Below are positions 33,096-44,569 of a stretch of 64,000 nucleotides of DNA, piece by piece. A model generated the notes under the pieces. The model saw only the letters and a list, made by a program, of their open reading frames with translations, was not told where the DNA came from and made no database searches. Position 1 is the stretch's first letter. The number at the start of each line of letters is the position of its first letter. This stretch comes from Pollenia angustigena (Eukaryota; Arthropoda; Insecta; Diptera; Polleniidae): contig OV884056.1 in assembly GCA_930367215.1 (NCBI GenBank), forward strand, positions 249,701,127 through 249,765,126, in the 5' to 3' direction. Made by a program: the position numbers and the translations under genes.

Positions 33096-33117
33096 TTAGA
33101 TGTTTAAAATCGTTGTA

Positions 33118-33397
33118 CACCGAAAAAGATTTTGCACCAGTTTTAATTAAAACTCTAATCAAGTGAATTAAACGTTTAATCAAGTGAATGAAACGTTTAA
33201 TCAAGTGAATTAAACGATTAATTGATATTATTAATTTGTTAACTGTTGCAAATTAATATTGTCAATTAAACGTTTAATACACTTGATTAAAAGTTTAATT
33301 CACTTGATTAAATTTTTAATTCACTTGTTTAAATTTTTAATTAAAACAGATTTTATTTTCGATTAAGGCTTTTACTGGTGCACAATTTTTGTATGTG
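33118..33397. mobile_element. TA-flanked palindromic MITE built of AATCAAGTGAATTAAACGTTT words, copy 1
   Basis: Flanked by TA on both sides (33116-33117, 33398-33399). Left end CACCGAAAAAGATTTTGCAC, right end degraded (GTGCACAATTTTTGTATGTG). The left half has three head-to-tail copies of a word of about 20 bp (AATCAAGTGAATTAAACG), and the right half has three copies of its reverse complement. A second, more eroded copy is at 59867-60106. Confidence 0.65.
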
Positions 33398-34701
33398 TAT
33401 ATCTAAAAGGTTTTAAGTTATGGACCGTGAATTCCGCTAATAATTAAAAGATGCACAAAAAATGATACAAAAATGTTATGATCCAAATAGTCTAGAAATA
33501 AAATGCCAGCAATGTTCTCTAATTTGACAAAAACTTTACTTTAGTTCCGTCGCAAATCTGTTGTTCAGAGTATATTCTTAAAAAAAGAAATCTAAAAATA
33601 TATATACACATATACCCATACATAAAAAATTCATTTATGCGATAAAAATTGCACAATATACACGCCAAAGCATCTTTAAAAAAAAAATCGAGCAAAATTG
33701 TAACTAAAAAAATCGCTCAATGCTAACGGGCACTAACTTAGATCGTTCATATGAATTCCCTTTTCAATATCAGAGATGATACATTTGTAATTTTTTATAT
33801 CATTCGATCTTCGAAGATAAAACAAAGAGACATGTCATTTCGCTAGCCTACCAATGGATTTCCTTTCAGCTTAAGTCAAATCCAAGCACTGCTTTTTCAT
33901 ACATTTTTTATTTCTTTTGTGTAAAATTTTTTTTTCGAACAGTTTACATTTTTCTTACAACTTTTTTTTATTGTTATCTTGTTTTTAACTGCTAATTAAA
34001 ATTTGCAGATTTATTGTTGTTAAAAAAGAAATATAGCTCTGAAAGTATTGACTAATTACTTTAGAGCATTGATTACTCAAAGATAGTGTAAATACTTGAT
34101 ACTCGGTATCCACTACAAAACGAAAAACTCTATGTTGTTTCTGCTGTTTTCGGATTGTTATCTTTGTATCTTTGTTTAAGTTTTTATCGGCAAGCTTTTG
34201 TTTTAAGATTTGTAATGCTACTACTTTGTTAAAAAAGTTCTTTTTTAGAGGTTTTTTGTGAGATTTTTTAAAAGATTTGAAAGTAAAAGTATTTTGAAAT
34301 ATGCGATTTATGTTATATGCTCCTGAACACAAATACCGCTTAAAAATTTATTTAAAAGTTATTTATTTAAAAGGTTATCTAGTTTTTTTTTTCTCAACAT
34401 CAGTATTTTCAAAAAATCTAAGGCAGTTATAAAAATTGTCTGCAATTAACATACCGTCTCGATATTTAAAAACAAATTTGAATTTATTTTTTTTTTTTTT
34501 TTTTTTTTTTGAGATCCACGTAGTCTGTAAAGTTTCAATAGATTGTTTAAGATCGCTTTATTTTAATTAATGTCAAAAAAACATGGAGACCTAATGTCTT
34601 GGCATTTTGACAAAACATATAAGTCAAATTAGAAAAGTTTAAGTAATAATAACAACTGTGATCAAAAAAGCACAAATTTTCTGTGATAATTTTTAAATTT
34701 A
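33398..34701. other. AT-rich spacer
   Basis: No gene is recognised. The minus-strand open frame of 115 codons at 33985-34332 is Lys/Phe/Asn-rich, with no motif and no likely splice context; part of it overlaps the repeat fragment near 34105-34165. A T run lies at about 34486-34510. Confidence 0.4.
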
Positions 34702-34839
34702 CTGCCTGTTTGTAGAACGCGAGCGCAAATGTGACTCGTTCAACTTACATTTAAACAAAAACAAAATTTAAAAATTGGTTTTTGTTTTAAATGTAAATTA
34801 AGCGAGTCACTTTTGTGCTCTCGTTCTACAAACAGGCAG
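34702..34839. mobile_element. Hairpin MITE M4 (CTGCCTGTTT family)
   Basis: CTGCCTGTTTGTAGAACGCG ... GTTCTACAAACAGGCAG with TTA on both sides (34699-34701, 34840-34842). The arms contain GAGCGCAAATGTGACTCG / CGAGTCACTTTTGTGCTC, an arm type unique to this copy. The loop region is AAACAAAAACAAAATTT. Confidence 0.85.
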
Positions 34840-34929
34840 TTACATATATTAATTTTATATTTTAAGTTTGGTTTTTTTTTAAGTTTAAGTTTGTTGTGTT
34901 GTCCACCCATACAAAATACTGTGATATAT

Positions 34930-35044
34930 TTTATAAATGATTTAAACTGACGAAAAAATTATTATTTCAATAAAAACTCAATCCCTGAAGAAGTTGGAAA
35001 GAATACAAACGAAACGTCGGATATTATTGAAAATGAAATAAATA
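34930..35044 (+). repeat. Penelope-type 3' end relic with CTGAAGA...GAAA core
   Basis: CTGAAGA at 34985-34991 and GAAACGTCGG from 35011 match the conserved tail seen downstream of Penelope-like elements, comparable to 48428-48456. The helix between the two boxes is poor here (GTT/AAC only). No reverse transcriptase coding remains beside it. Confidence 0.45.
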
Positions 35045-35183
35045 CAGGGGTGTGCTGGAAATCGAAAACGCAAATCGCAAGAATTTGGAAGTTGTCTTTA
35101 ATACGCCTTTAATCAAATTTTTATAAGTTTTGTTATAAAATTCTGTTTAATAGAGAAATATTTGTGCACCCAGCACGCCCCTG
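35045..35183. mobile_element. hAT-like MITE, CAGGGGTGTGCTGG ends
   Basis: 139 bp with ends CAGGGGTGTGCTGG and CCAGCACGCCCCTG (one mismatch). CAG-starting ends suggest a hAT-like MITE, but the 8-bp flanks (AATAAATA and ATAATCTT) do not match, so the assignment is tentative. Non-coding. Confidence 0.6.
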
Positions 35184-35488
35184 ATAATCTTTTATTTAAA
35201 TTAAATTTACATTTAATTAATGCTATCATGTAACGACTTTAGATGTTTTGTCAAAATGCCACAGATATGGATGTGTCAGAAGCTCAATGGCTTAATGCTT
35301 AATTCAATACGCTCAATACAGATCTACATGCATACATACATGTCAACGCTTAAGACCAAAGCCAATTTATTGAATGTTGCAGTGAAAAGCCTGCTGACTT
35401 TGACAGTTTTAAACAATTTAGGTCTGTCTGGGTACTTTTCCAGTAGCAAATACTCAGTAAATTTTTTTGGGAGAGTAAGACCAATATT

Positions 35489-36465
35489 ATTTTTATTTTA
35501 TTTTATTTATTCGTTCAATAGTTTTTAAGCCCTTAGGGCCAAATAAAACCAGTAAAATTCATATGGCATAGCAATTTTAAGTCTTAATTCCATAAATTTT
35601 ATATGTTAAATAATGTTAATCCTAAATAAAAATATTTATGTATAATAATAACACCCCCCGCATGCACAAATATTGAGAGCACCAACAAAACAAAAATGCA
35701 TCAGACAAAATGGAGTGATGACATCCCCCAGCATAAACAAAATATGTACGTACTTAAATATTTCTCCTAACAACTTTTTTAAACTTGTTAATAGAATGTG
35801 AGAACTTTCTGTCATTGTAAGGAACTACAGAGTTCCAAAGTCCAACACTCCGAACAACAAAAGATCTTTTCATAGCTAGCGTCATGAATCTCGGCGGAAT
35901 TAAAATATGCGTTCTAGTAGAACTACCAAATTGAAATCTTTCACTCAAATATGGAGGACAATCGTACTTAATAATGTTGAACATTAAAAGAAGCAGTCTT
36001 GTATTAATAAAATTTTGAAAATCACATCCAATAAATTTCATTACATGAGAGGTCATACGTGTTCTATAATTAAGACCATATACATACCTAACAATTCTAT
36101 TAAAGCAGTGCTCAAGCTTTGTTATGTTATTTTGGGAAGTTCCACTGTAAATTTCTATGCCATACAAAAAAAGAGGTAAACAAACAGAAAAAACCAATTG
36201 CTTGTTAACGTTAAGAGGCAGATAGCAACCTAACGTGTAAAACCGTTTTAACAAAAAAGATATCCTAGAAATAATATGATTGATTTGTACTCCAAAATCT
36301 AAATCTTTGTCAAGGTAAAACCCAAGTGATTTATAGTAAGATACAAATTCAATAGCTTCACCACCCAAATTAATATCTATACTGGTAACAAGATCATGCG
36401 AAAAAAGTATTGCTCTTGTCTTTGAAGGATTAAGGTTTAAGAAGTTTCTATTTATATTACTCTAT
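35489..36465 (-). pseudogene. 5'-truncated LINE: C-terminal part of reverse transcriptase ORF and 3' UTR
   Basis: Minus strand. The coding part runs from about 36465 to the stop at 35754. It starts mid-domain with NLNPSKTRAILFSHDLVTSI, a motif of the region after the RT palm in Jockey/CR1-type LINEs, continues YYKSLGFYLDKDLDFGVQIN, and ends SVGLWNSVVPYNDRKFSHSI plus a basic tail. The frame is intact over about 237 codons. A 3' UTR follows down to an A-rich tail (AATAAATAAAATAAAATAAA at about 35513-35489). 5' truncation at about 36465 is typical of target-primed reverse transcription. The clade is not resolved; the catalytic YxDD part is missing. Confidence 0.8.
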
Positions 36466-36558
36466 CGGCTGAAAAAATCTCAAAAAGTACGCAGACAGTA
36501 TCCAGTGAAATTTTGCAAGAAAACAGCTGATCGGTGTTTAAACAGTTGAAATATGTAA

Positions 36559-37195
36559 AGGCGCCCGTACACGACATGTATTTGTCATCTGACATGTCAA
36601 ATTTTCAAGTCACATGTAATTGTTCATGTCTGTCAAAATTGCTGTTTTACATAAGGTTTATAATATTCGGTCACAAACGCACATGTAATTTGCTTCTGAC
36701 ATTGTCTCTGTTTTTTTTTTTCGCATTGTTATTGCAGAAACCAAAGTAGTTCTCGGTTTCAAAATAGCTTGCTGCCGCCACGAAAATATTTATTTGCGCC
36801 GTAAAATAATTTAGCCATCTTAACATTTTTTTCTTTTATTTTAAAGATACCAATTAAGAATTTTATAATTAAACGGTTTTTATGTTTATATTTACATAAA
36901 TTCTATTCAATGGTGAGATGAGCATACATATCTTGGTATTGTAAAATATTAACTTCAGCCGGCTAATGATTTCGTCAATAGTTGACGCCGCTGCCAGTTT
37001 CTTCCCGGCATAGATTTCTATGTCAGATGGTTTGTCAGAAGAAAATAGAGCACGCTCTAATTGAAATTTTGTCAGATGACTTTGCGTCTGACTTTTACAG
37101 AAGCAAAGTTAAAAAGGAAACACACGACATGTATGTGTTTTGCAGTGGGAAATTTGACATGTCAGATGACAAAAACATGTCGTCTATATGCTCCT
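36559..37195. mobile_element. TIR element, ACGACATGT arms, TAA duplication
   Basis: The left side (AGGCGCCCGTACACGACATG, TTTGTCATCTGACATGTCAA) is mirrored on the right (TTGACATGTCAGATGACAAA, CATGTCGTCTATATGCTCCT), about 45 bp. TAA flanks both sides (36556-36558, 37196-37198). It shares the words GACATGT and GGTTTATAAT with the elements at 4061-4914. Non-coding; the open frames across it are Met-Ser-Asp-type readings of the arms. Confidence 0.7.
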
Positions 37196-37424
37196 TAACA
37201 AAGCAAAAGAATTTTAGCATATGTTAACGCAAAATTCAATTCTCGCGGTAAATTCAAAAATTATTATTCACTTTAAGCTTAAAAAGTGTTGTAAATTAAA
37301 AAAACTTGTTTATTACACTGTTATTAGTTTGGTAAATTCAATTTCTTCTTAGTTTTTAGTTTTATTTGTCGGGTTTTTATAAAACTTCTTTTGCTTACAT
37401 TGCCCAACATAGTGCTGGCTTACA

Positions 37425-37631
37425 ATGGAAAAAAAGAATGAAATACCCAATACAGTGCCCTCCAACAGCTTGACAACGGAGAAAAATAATTTGGATGTGA
37501 ACACAATTCTAAATACTCGCCTCTTCAATTGCAAAGTTTGTCCCACAAAGTTCAGCTGGTTCTATCGGTTCTGCCATCTCCACACCACTTACGCCACGGT
37601 CGCACTGTATATTTGGATTTTTCTAGCATGA
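37425..37631 (+). other. Possible coding exon with a partial C2H2 finger (weak)
   Basis: An open frame of 68 codons starts with ATG after GCTTACA and reads MEKKNEIPNTVPSNSLTTEK, then LFNCKVCPTKFSWFYRFCHL and HTTY. CxxC followed after 11 residues by CHLHTTY resembles a damaged C2H2 finger. Codon third positions are less AT-rich than the surroundings. No splice partner, domain repeat or downstream exon was seen; it may be a fossil exon or chance. Confidence 0.25.
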
Positions 37632-39276
37632 AGTAAAATGTTTTGTTTATTATAATTTATTATAAACGTTAAAAATCAATTTTGCCATTGTTAAATTTAA
37701 ATTTTTATATTCATTTCACAAAACTATTTGATTCAAACAGCTGTTCAAACTATTTGCAAAATCTTGCAAGCGGAAATTTCTCCAGTAACATTTTGCAAGT
37801 TCTCTATCTTCCAACTGTCAAAAAATTCTCTTTTTGGATCTCTGGCTGCAAGAGAATTGGAGTACGCAGACAACATTTTGCAAGATTTTGCGCAAGATAT
37901 GTGTACGCAGACAGACCTTTTGTTTGGGTTCTACAATATTATGCTAAGAAATAGTGGACATTTCGAGCCGTAAACACTTATAATGCAATTCAAAAAACCT
38001 CTGTTGTTTCTGTTGTTTTTGTATTGTTGTAGTATTGCTGCCACCATGTACAGTGGATAGAAAAAACCTTTAGTTATTTGCGTTTTCCCTAAGTACATAC
38101 ATACATACGCACAAATGTACATATATTTGCCTTTTGTTATCTCAATTCTTTAAACCCCATACAATTATGTATATGATTTTATTGCGGAAGTTTTTTTTAA
38201 ATTCTAAATTTGTTTTGAAACAAAACGATTAAAGTTTTTGGATAAAAAAGAACAATTGACAAGTTTAATTTTAAAGACTAATGCCTGTATTCACAAAAAT
38301 TTTTAAATTTAATAAAGGCTTAAAGAACAAATTTACTATGAAAATTATCCCTAATAAACGTATGTTTAATTTAATAATCGTTTATGAATACGGGGGTATA
38401 TTTTTATCTTTTACTTGGTTTAAATTTTATCAGAATTTGTTATATTTACCAATCGTAGTTATTTTTAATTATTTAGAAAATAATATTTCTTTCTATTTCT
38501 AAAACTGATAAACTGCTTACAACTAGTGTGCCTTAAACATTTTTAATCTCTAAATCTAAAAATGAGAAATGTGTCTTGAGTCTCCCGAGAAATTGACAGT
38601 TCTTTCTATGCCCGTCCTTTCTATGCTCTTGCAATTTATTAAATGATAAAAATATATTTTTCAACAGAATTCTTTTTTTAATTAAGTTTAATAAACTTTA
38701 AGTTAAAAATAAAATTGACTACTATCATGATCATATAAATAAATCAGATATAAACAAATTCTCACATCACTCCATAATGACTTGCGTGTCTATTTTTTTA
38801 TAATGAAATAGTTTCCATTTATAAATATTTAATAGCTCATATGTGGGAAATTTGCTTTAAATAAATCAGAATAAAACGACCACTGATAAAATTGTTTGAA
38901 GTGAATCATATAAGCAATTAAAAAAAAACAAACTTATTTCGTACAAATAATTAATAATAAAATTATATTTTATGGACTTGTCGTATATTCCAACAGAATT
39001 TTCCACCAAACTATTTGGGAACCCCTTAATGATTAAAATTGCCTTTGAAACCTGTATTACGTCGTAGCTATTATGTATTGCATTAAAATTTAACTACAAT
39101 GGTGCACGTGACGATAAATTTTTTAATTACATGTGCTTATATACATACATTCATAAGTAAGTGTAAAAGTATAGTCGGTCAAGCCCGACCCTTTGATGCC
39201 CTACGCCACATTATTTGCGGAAACATTTTTCAGAATGTACCCTTTTTGCCATCCAAAGGAAAATATGTTCTTAATA
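37632..39276. other. AT-rich spacer with small repeat fragments
   Basis: About 37740-37910 repeats TTTTGCAAG / CTTGCAAAAT words and GTACGCAGACA, also seen near 36488-36515. About 37958-38045 is a fragment of the 19173-19380 element. No gene is recognised. Confidence 0.4.
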
Positions 39277-39345
39277 CACGCAGAGAAAAACACATGTTTA
39301 AAATTGTCACCTCCAACAAAACTATTTTTAAAAAAAAAATTTTAA
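39277..39345. repeat. Single end of the CACGCAGAGAAAAA element family
   Basis: Matches the left end of the spz-intron MITE: CACGCAGAGAAAAACACATG then CACCTCCAACAAAACTAT. No partner end was found, so it is a truncated copy. Confidence 0.55.
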
Positions 39346-39450
39346 TTTAACGTGTGTGAAGATAAATATAGAAAGTTAAATTAATTTTTAAATATCATCG
39401 CATGCGATAAAAAATATATTAAAAGAATATCGCATGCGTGTTATAAAGAA

Positions 39451-39482
<32 letters not shown>

Positions 39483-39487
<5 letters not shown>

Positions 39488-39972
39488 TTATTTTTCTACA
39501 TATTGTTTTTTTCACTCATTTAGCGATTTGTAAATAATTTTAGAGTTTGCTAATTTTCGCAAATTTTAGCCAAGTTCGCAACAGAAGTAATTTGTCTCTG
39601 TGATTCTTTAGAGCTTTCACGATTTATATAGACTTTGCTAGCATACCGCTGTTAGCTGATTTTTGCGAATTTCCACTAATTAAGCAATATTTACCAAATT
39701 TTCGCCCAATTCTTATGGCTTTAGAGACTTTGATTCAATTTTATGGCTTGTTTGAAATATTGAAAATTTTTTTAGATTTTTCGCTGTTTTTGCTTATTTT
39801 TTTTTTTTTTTTTTGTTATTTTCCGACATTTTGTTTTTTTCACCAATTTGCGATTGCAAATAAATTTTAGTGTTTGCAATTTTTCGCGAATTTTAGCCAA
39901 GTTTGCAATAAAAGCGATTTGTCCCTGTGATTCTTTAAAGCTTTCACGATTTATAACAAATATTAGACTTTT
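39483..39972. repeat. Direct duplication, offset 328 bp
   Basis: The block TTTTGTTATTTTTC, GTTTTTTTCAC, CGCAAATTTTAGCCAAGTT, TCTGTGATTCTTTAGAGCTT, TCACGATTTATA at 39483-39640 recurs at 39811-39972 with scattered changes. Each copy is preceded by a long T run (about 39450-39486 and 39799-39814). The T runs may have promoted the duplication. Non-coding. Confidence 0.7.
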
Positions 39973-41143
39973 ATATCATGCTGCACTGTTTCCCAATTTA
40001 TTCGTGGTTCGTCTGCGTAAAAAATAGAAATAAACCTTCGCAATGATTGTGTCCATTCTTCGTCAATAGACAGCCACAAATTATGTGACTTAATTCTTTC
40101 AACAATGTCACATAGTTGTATAGTGTACAACTTGGCGATATAAGTTTTTATAAGGGTTGTTTCCGTAGGAATGGTTTCATTGTTATACCTGCAGACACCA
40201 GAGCATTATACAATTCAAAACTAAATTTGCTAGTCTTATCCCCAAAAGTTGATTTTCTTTGCGTTTCTGGCTTTGAAGGTGCTGATTTACTTGAAATTTT
40301 TAAATGAAACACCTTTTTGTAAACTTTGAAGACTCAAAAAAACACTTATTTAAAAGATTATTTTTTGATATTTTTTCTTTTGGCAATTTTTTCCTTAAAA
40401 ACAATTTATTTTTTTTTTAATACTTTTTAGATTTTAGGTCATACTTCTTACACCGTAAATCAAAAATATTATGTTGAGTTCTATTTTTTCTTCTCCGAAC
40501 ATTATTTTTATTTGCTCTTTCTTCATGAAAAAAATCCGCGAACAAAATTAAATGTCAAAAACTGTTTTATTGTTACTTCTACAATTATGTGCACATTTAT
40601 ACAAATTGTACAAATTGTACTTTTTAAAAGTAAAAGAAACAAGGTGAATTTATAATAAAATGTAGGTAGTTCAGTACCAAACACCAACATGTTGTTGAAA
40701 ATATCGAAGTTAGCAGATTTGCCCATACTATTTTAACTGTTTCAGGGCTGAAACAACTATAGCCAGCTGATTCACTGACTACACCTTATAATGAATTCGC
40801 CTTGAACAGAAAGATATTTCTAAACAAAAAACTAAGAAAAGAGCAATTTTTTTTTTTATAAATATAACAAAATATGACGAAAAATGTGAATTTATAACGA
40901 AATATGACGAAATATATGCATTTATATCAAAGTATGCAAAAACATGCATTTAAAGCAAAATATGCAAAAATATGCACTAACAAATTGATGCCATTTTACT
41001 GGAAATATTGTGATTCGCAAAGATATTAACTTTAGGTGGGTCTCAGAGTGCCGACAACAAACATGCATTTGCATGAAGTCCCTTGCCCTGCTAATGACCA
41101 ATATTCGCTGCGAATAATTCGTCGTTTGTCCCAGTTGTGTTTC
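39973..41143. other. AT-rich spacer
   Basis: No gene is recognised. At 40792-40806 GAATTCGCCTTGAA recalls an end of the 19173-19380 element. About 40870-40980 repeats AAATATGACGAAA and AAATATGCA words. Confidence 0.4.
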
Positions 41144-42180
41144 TAGCATTAGAGTGAAATTTTCATGAACGTGTTCTGTGAGGGATATGGCCACTCTGTC
41201 GAAATCCTTCGATCTTAGGGAATCAAACCTGATAAGTGAAGCATTATCCCTTCACTTGTTCGGAAAAAATAATTTCACTATAAAATGTATAAAAATTTTC
41301 ACAATTACAATTTGGATATAGCGCTTATATGGGCATTTCCCCAGAATGGTCTACCAGGATGAAAAAATAAAATATTGATTATCATCGTCTTTTATTGTTT
41401 ATTATTAGAAAAAAAGTCTATGCTCTTCTAATAGAATGGTTTCCTAGCATATCTGAGCTGTTTTACTTGAGAAAATTGGGCTGGAAACTGAAAAATTTTA
41501 TCACATCCTGTATTTTCTACTTCTAAAGACATTTTTATATACATGTTATGTTTACACTCTTTCATCATAATCTCTCCATTACAATCTGTTGCAAAAGGAG
41601 TATTAAGTTTTTTTATTAAGGAAATTTGAAGACATTTATGGTAAATGCATGGTACCGTTAGCGACCGGTACATAAGCCAATTAAATAAAAACCAAGAGAG
41701 ATATTTTATTTTGTAAAAACGGGATGGAGACCTACATTAATACACTTTTAAAATAAATAAATCACTTTTGAAAATTCCGTTTCATTACGCAGATTTTTAC
41801 ATTTCACTACTGTCAGCCGAAGTTGACTTCTATTTTGCGTACGTTCGTGACCACACGTTTATAACTCTTATTATGAAAACTTAAACTCGATGAAATCCAT
41901 CTTTTGTACTAAACATAGAGCTACCCAAATGCTATAGAATCGCAAAAAAATTCTAGGAAAAGTTTTGTTTTCTATATTATTTGTACATCAAAAGCGTACG
42001 AACGTACGTTCGTGACCCCAGGAAATGCCCATATATTATTGAAGCCTTGTCCATACTCTTCATTTTCCATTATCCCTTCACTTGTCAGGTTTGATTCCCT
42101 GAGATCGAAGGATTTGGACACAGGGGCCAAATGCCGCACGGAGAACTTTCATGAGAAATTCACTCTGTCATATTTTTCAA
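41144..42180. mobile_element. Large foldback: inverted arms of about 130 bp around a second TIR pair
   Basis: The left arm (AGAGTGAAATTTTCATGAA, ATCCTTCGATCTTAGGGAAT, CAAACCTGATAAGTGAAG) is mirrored on the right (CTTCACTTGTCAGGTTTG, ATTCCCTGAGATCGAAGGAT, CATGAGAAATTCACTCTGTC). Inside, TATATGGGCATTTCC at 41326 and GGAAATGCCCATATA ending at 42036 form another inverted pair, so one element appears nested in the other. The minus-strand open frame at 41428-41673 has no recognised motif. Confidence 0.6.
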
Positions 42181-42239
42181 AAATCATAAATGCGAATATA
42201 ACAAGATTATTAAAATATCAAATTAGGTTTAAATATTAA

Positions 42240-42378
42240 CTGCCTGTTTTTAGAAAACGTAAACAAGTGAGTGAGTGAGAAATTATATTGAAAACAACAA
42301 TAAAAAACGAAAAATTGTGCTTGTTTTCAATATAATTTCTCACTCACTCACTTGTTTATGTTTTCTAAAAACAGGCAG
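42240..42378. mobile_element. Hairpin MITE M5 (CTGCCTGTTT family)
   Basis: CTGCCTGTTTTTAGAAAACG ... TTCTAAAAACAGGCAG with TAA on both sides (42237-42239, 42379-42381). The arms contain GTGAGTGAGTGAGAAATTAT, shared with M7. The arms pair almost perfectly over about 60 bp. Confidence 0.85.
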
Positions 42379-42869
42379 TAAATAAAAATTATTGATTTTT
42401 CATAAAATTTTCATTCCCCTCGGAGGGAAAAAAGCAATCGTGAATCTCATGTGAATAATTTCCCACGCTATTAGTTCCAGTGAATTAAAAAAAAAAGAAA
42501 GATTAAAAAAAAAAATAAAAATCAATGAAATTTTTGTTCAAAAATATACACGTATGTATGTATATATTTTAAAGAAAAGTTAAAATAATAAAGCAAAATA
42601 TTTAGTATTGGAGGGATAGTTTGATTACAACGTTAGTTTTTTGCAGTTTTATAAATTTTATGTAGTAAAATATTTTACAAAATTCTGCCATCATGTCTGT
42701 CGAAAGCTTCACAAATCAGCAGCCAATCGACCTTTTGTATTGCATTTTGTTGTCTAATATGTCGGTTTGTGCCTTATTAACGGATCCAGCCCTTAATATT
42801 TGATTAATAGGAGGAACTACTTACAAAAATGTTCTGTTCCCTAGCAAAAATAAATAAAAATCTAAGGGA

Positions 42870-43118
42870 AACGTGAACAAACTACTAGGGAAAAAACTTT
42901 TCACGATAAGGGGAATTTTTCCCCGTGAACATTTTTTCACGTTATTATTCTGCTTTGAATTACCTTTTTTCATGGGAGTTTTTCATGATCGCAAATATGT
43001 GAAAAGGGAAAAAATTTCGTGGGAAAAATTATTCACGGTAGAGGTATATATATTATAACATTTTTTTAAAATAGTTTGGTCGGAGGTGACATTATCGAAA
43101 GATTTTTTTCTGGGTGTA
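42870..43118. repeat. Decayed element ending GGTGACATTATCGAAAG ... TTTCTGGGTG
   Basis: The right end (TCGGAGGTGACATTATCGAA then TTTTTTTCTGGGTG, followed by TA) resembles the right end of the spz-intron MITE (GGAGGTGACC ... TCTCTGGGTG TA). The interior repeats CACG, GGGAAAAA and TTTTTCCC words in both orientations. The left end is unclear. Confidence 0.45.
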
Positions 43119-44484
43119 TATATACTCCAAATGGTTAACGGACGGACTTTGTATGATCGACTCAAAAAGTCATTCTAAGGCGATCAGTATGCTAAAACGT
43201 TGGTATAAAACCAATATTTGTATGTGTTACACAGACCACAAAAAACGCATTATACCCTCTCCACTTTGGTGGTGTAAGTATAATCAGCTATATTTATTCA
43301 TATATGCATTTTATGCATACAGATATTTTGTCATATTTATTAGTATGGAATTTTTTTCTCATTTTTTATTTCTCAAAAAGCCGCTTACAAAATAAGACTT
43401 TATATTAAATAATTTACATAAAATTCTGAAAGTGTTAATTTTCTTTAATTCGTTTTGTTTTAAATAAAAATCAATATTTATTTTTTACATGATGACGTTT
43501 TTTTTTTTTTTTGCTAAACTGTTATTAAATACAGACAAATGTGGTTTAACGTGTTTTTAATACACAAAAAAAAAATTACTTTTATGCACTTTTATGCAAA
43601 TTTCGTAGAATTCGGGATTCGTTTTAAGTCATTAAAACAAAATCAGACATTATTTTAATTGAACTTGACTTAAGTAAGACGCAAGAAGTTTTATGAAATA
43701 ATGAAACGAAATTGGAACAGATTTTGAAAGGAAATTAACCAGTAAGTTTTGGCTAATAATAGATTTGGGATACCGCCACGTTTTTTTATTGTTAAGCCAT
43801 TTGACTTGCAGGAAAATTGCATATGTTAATATTTTTACAAAACCAAAATTTAAAAAAGATAAGATCCACTTGGCTTTTATGCTTTGGGGTTTGTAGTCGA
43901 AGGGTGGCGAGAGGTAATTTTTCTTAAGAAATATCTGTGCCAAAATATTTCCTTCTAGCTCGGCCGGTATGGGCTCTATTGTCCCAAACCCATTTTTTCA
44001 GGACGAAGAAGGCAGTTATTTGTCTATAACTCAGTCATGTATGCACCAATAGATGGCTACTTTCAAAAGACGCAACTTTTCGCAAAGTTAAGGTGACATT
44101 TTATTTGAAAAATGCAATTTGGTGTTTGTTTCTTAAAAATGTTTTGCTCTCTTAAAGTATGTGGCATGTTTTATTTAAAAACCACCCTTAATAATGGCAT
44201 AAGGCATTGCACTTTACGCCCCGTATAAATCGACAGTGTAGATAATACCCTGTAAAACAGGTCACTTCTGTTTATATGTAGTGCTACCAGACGAATTTTG
44301 GAAAAAATATTGCATCGAATCAGGGCAGTAAAAAAGTTAAGCTTTTAAAGTTATTTTTTCTATTATTTTATAGGAAAGCATTACATTATAAATGGTGGGT
44401 TGTCAGTTAAATAAAATCTAAGTGGATTCGGTGTTATAAAATTGTTCTCATAAAGTCTTTAAATCAAAAATACTTTACAACTTA
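43119..44484. other. AT-rich spacer
   Basis: No gene is recognised. About 43940-44030 is somewhat GC-richer (CTCGGCCGGTATGGGC) but codes for nothing recognisable. Confidence 0.4.
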
Positions 44485-44569
44485 CTGCCTATTTCTTTTT
44501 AATTTTGTTTTTGTTTTATATGTTATTTGTGCGAACGTAAAAGTTCGAGTGACATCGTGAAATAAGCAG
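44485..44569. mobile_element. Hairpin MITE M6, one arm mostly lost
   Basis: CTGCCTATTT at left and AATAAGCAG at right, with TTA on both sides (44482-44484, 44570-44572). Only the right arm is kept: TTTTGTTTTTGTTTTATATG, GTGCGAACG, AAGTTCGA, the M1-type arm. The left arm is reduced to about 15 nt. The matching duplication shows the ends are original and the loss was internal. Confidence 0.7.

Noticed and set aside
33118..33397. CRISPR-like array
   Set aside because: Repeats of about 20 bp lie head to tail without unique spacers and then invert; the genome is that of an animal.
33985..34332. Open frame of 115 codons on the minus strand
   Set aside because: Low-complexity Lys/Phe/Asn-rich text, no motif, overlaps a repeat fragment and is expected by chance in AT-rich DNA.
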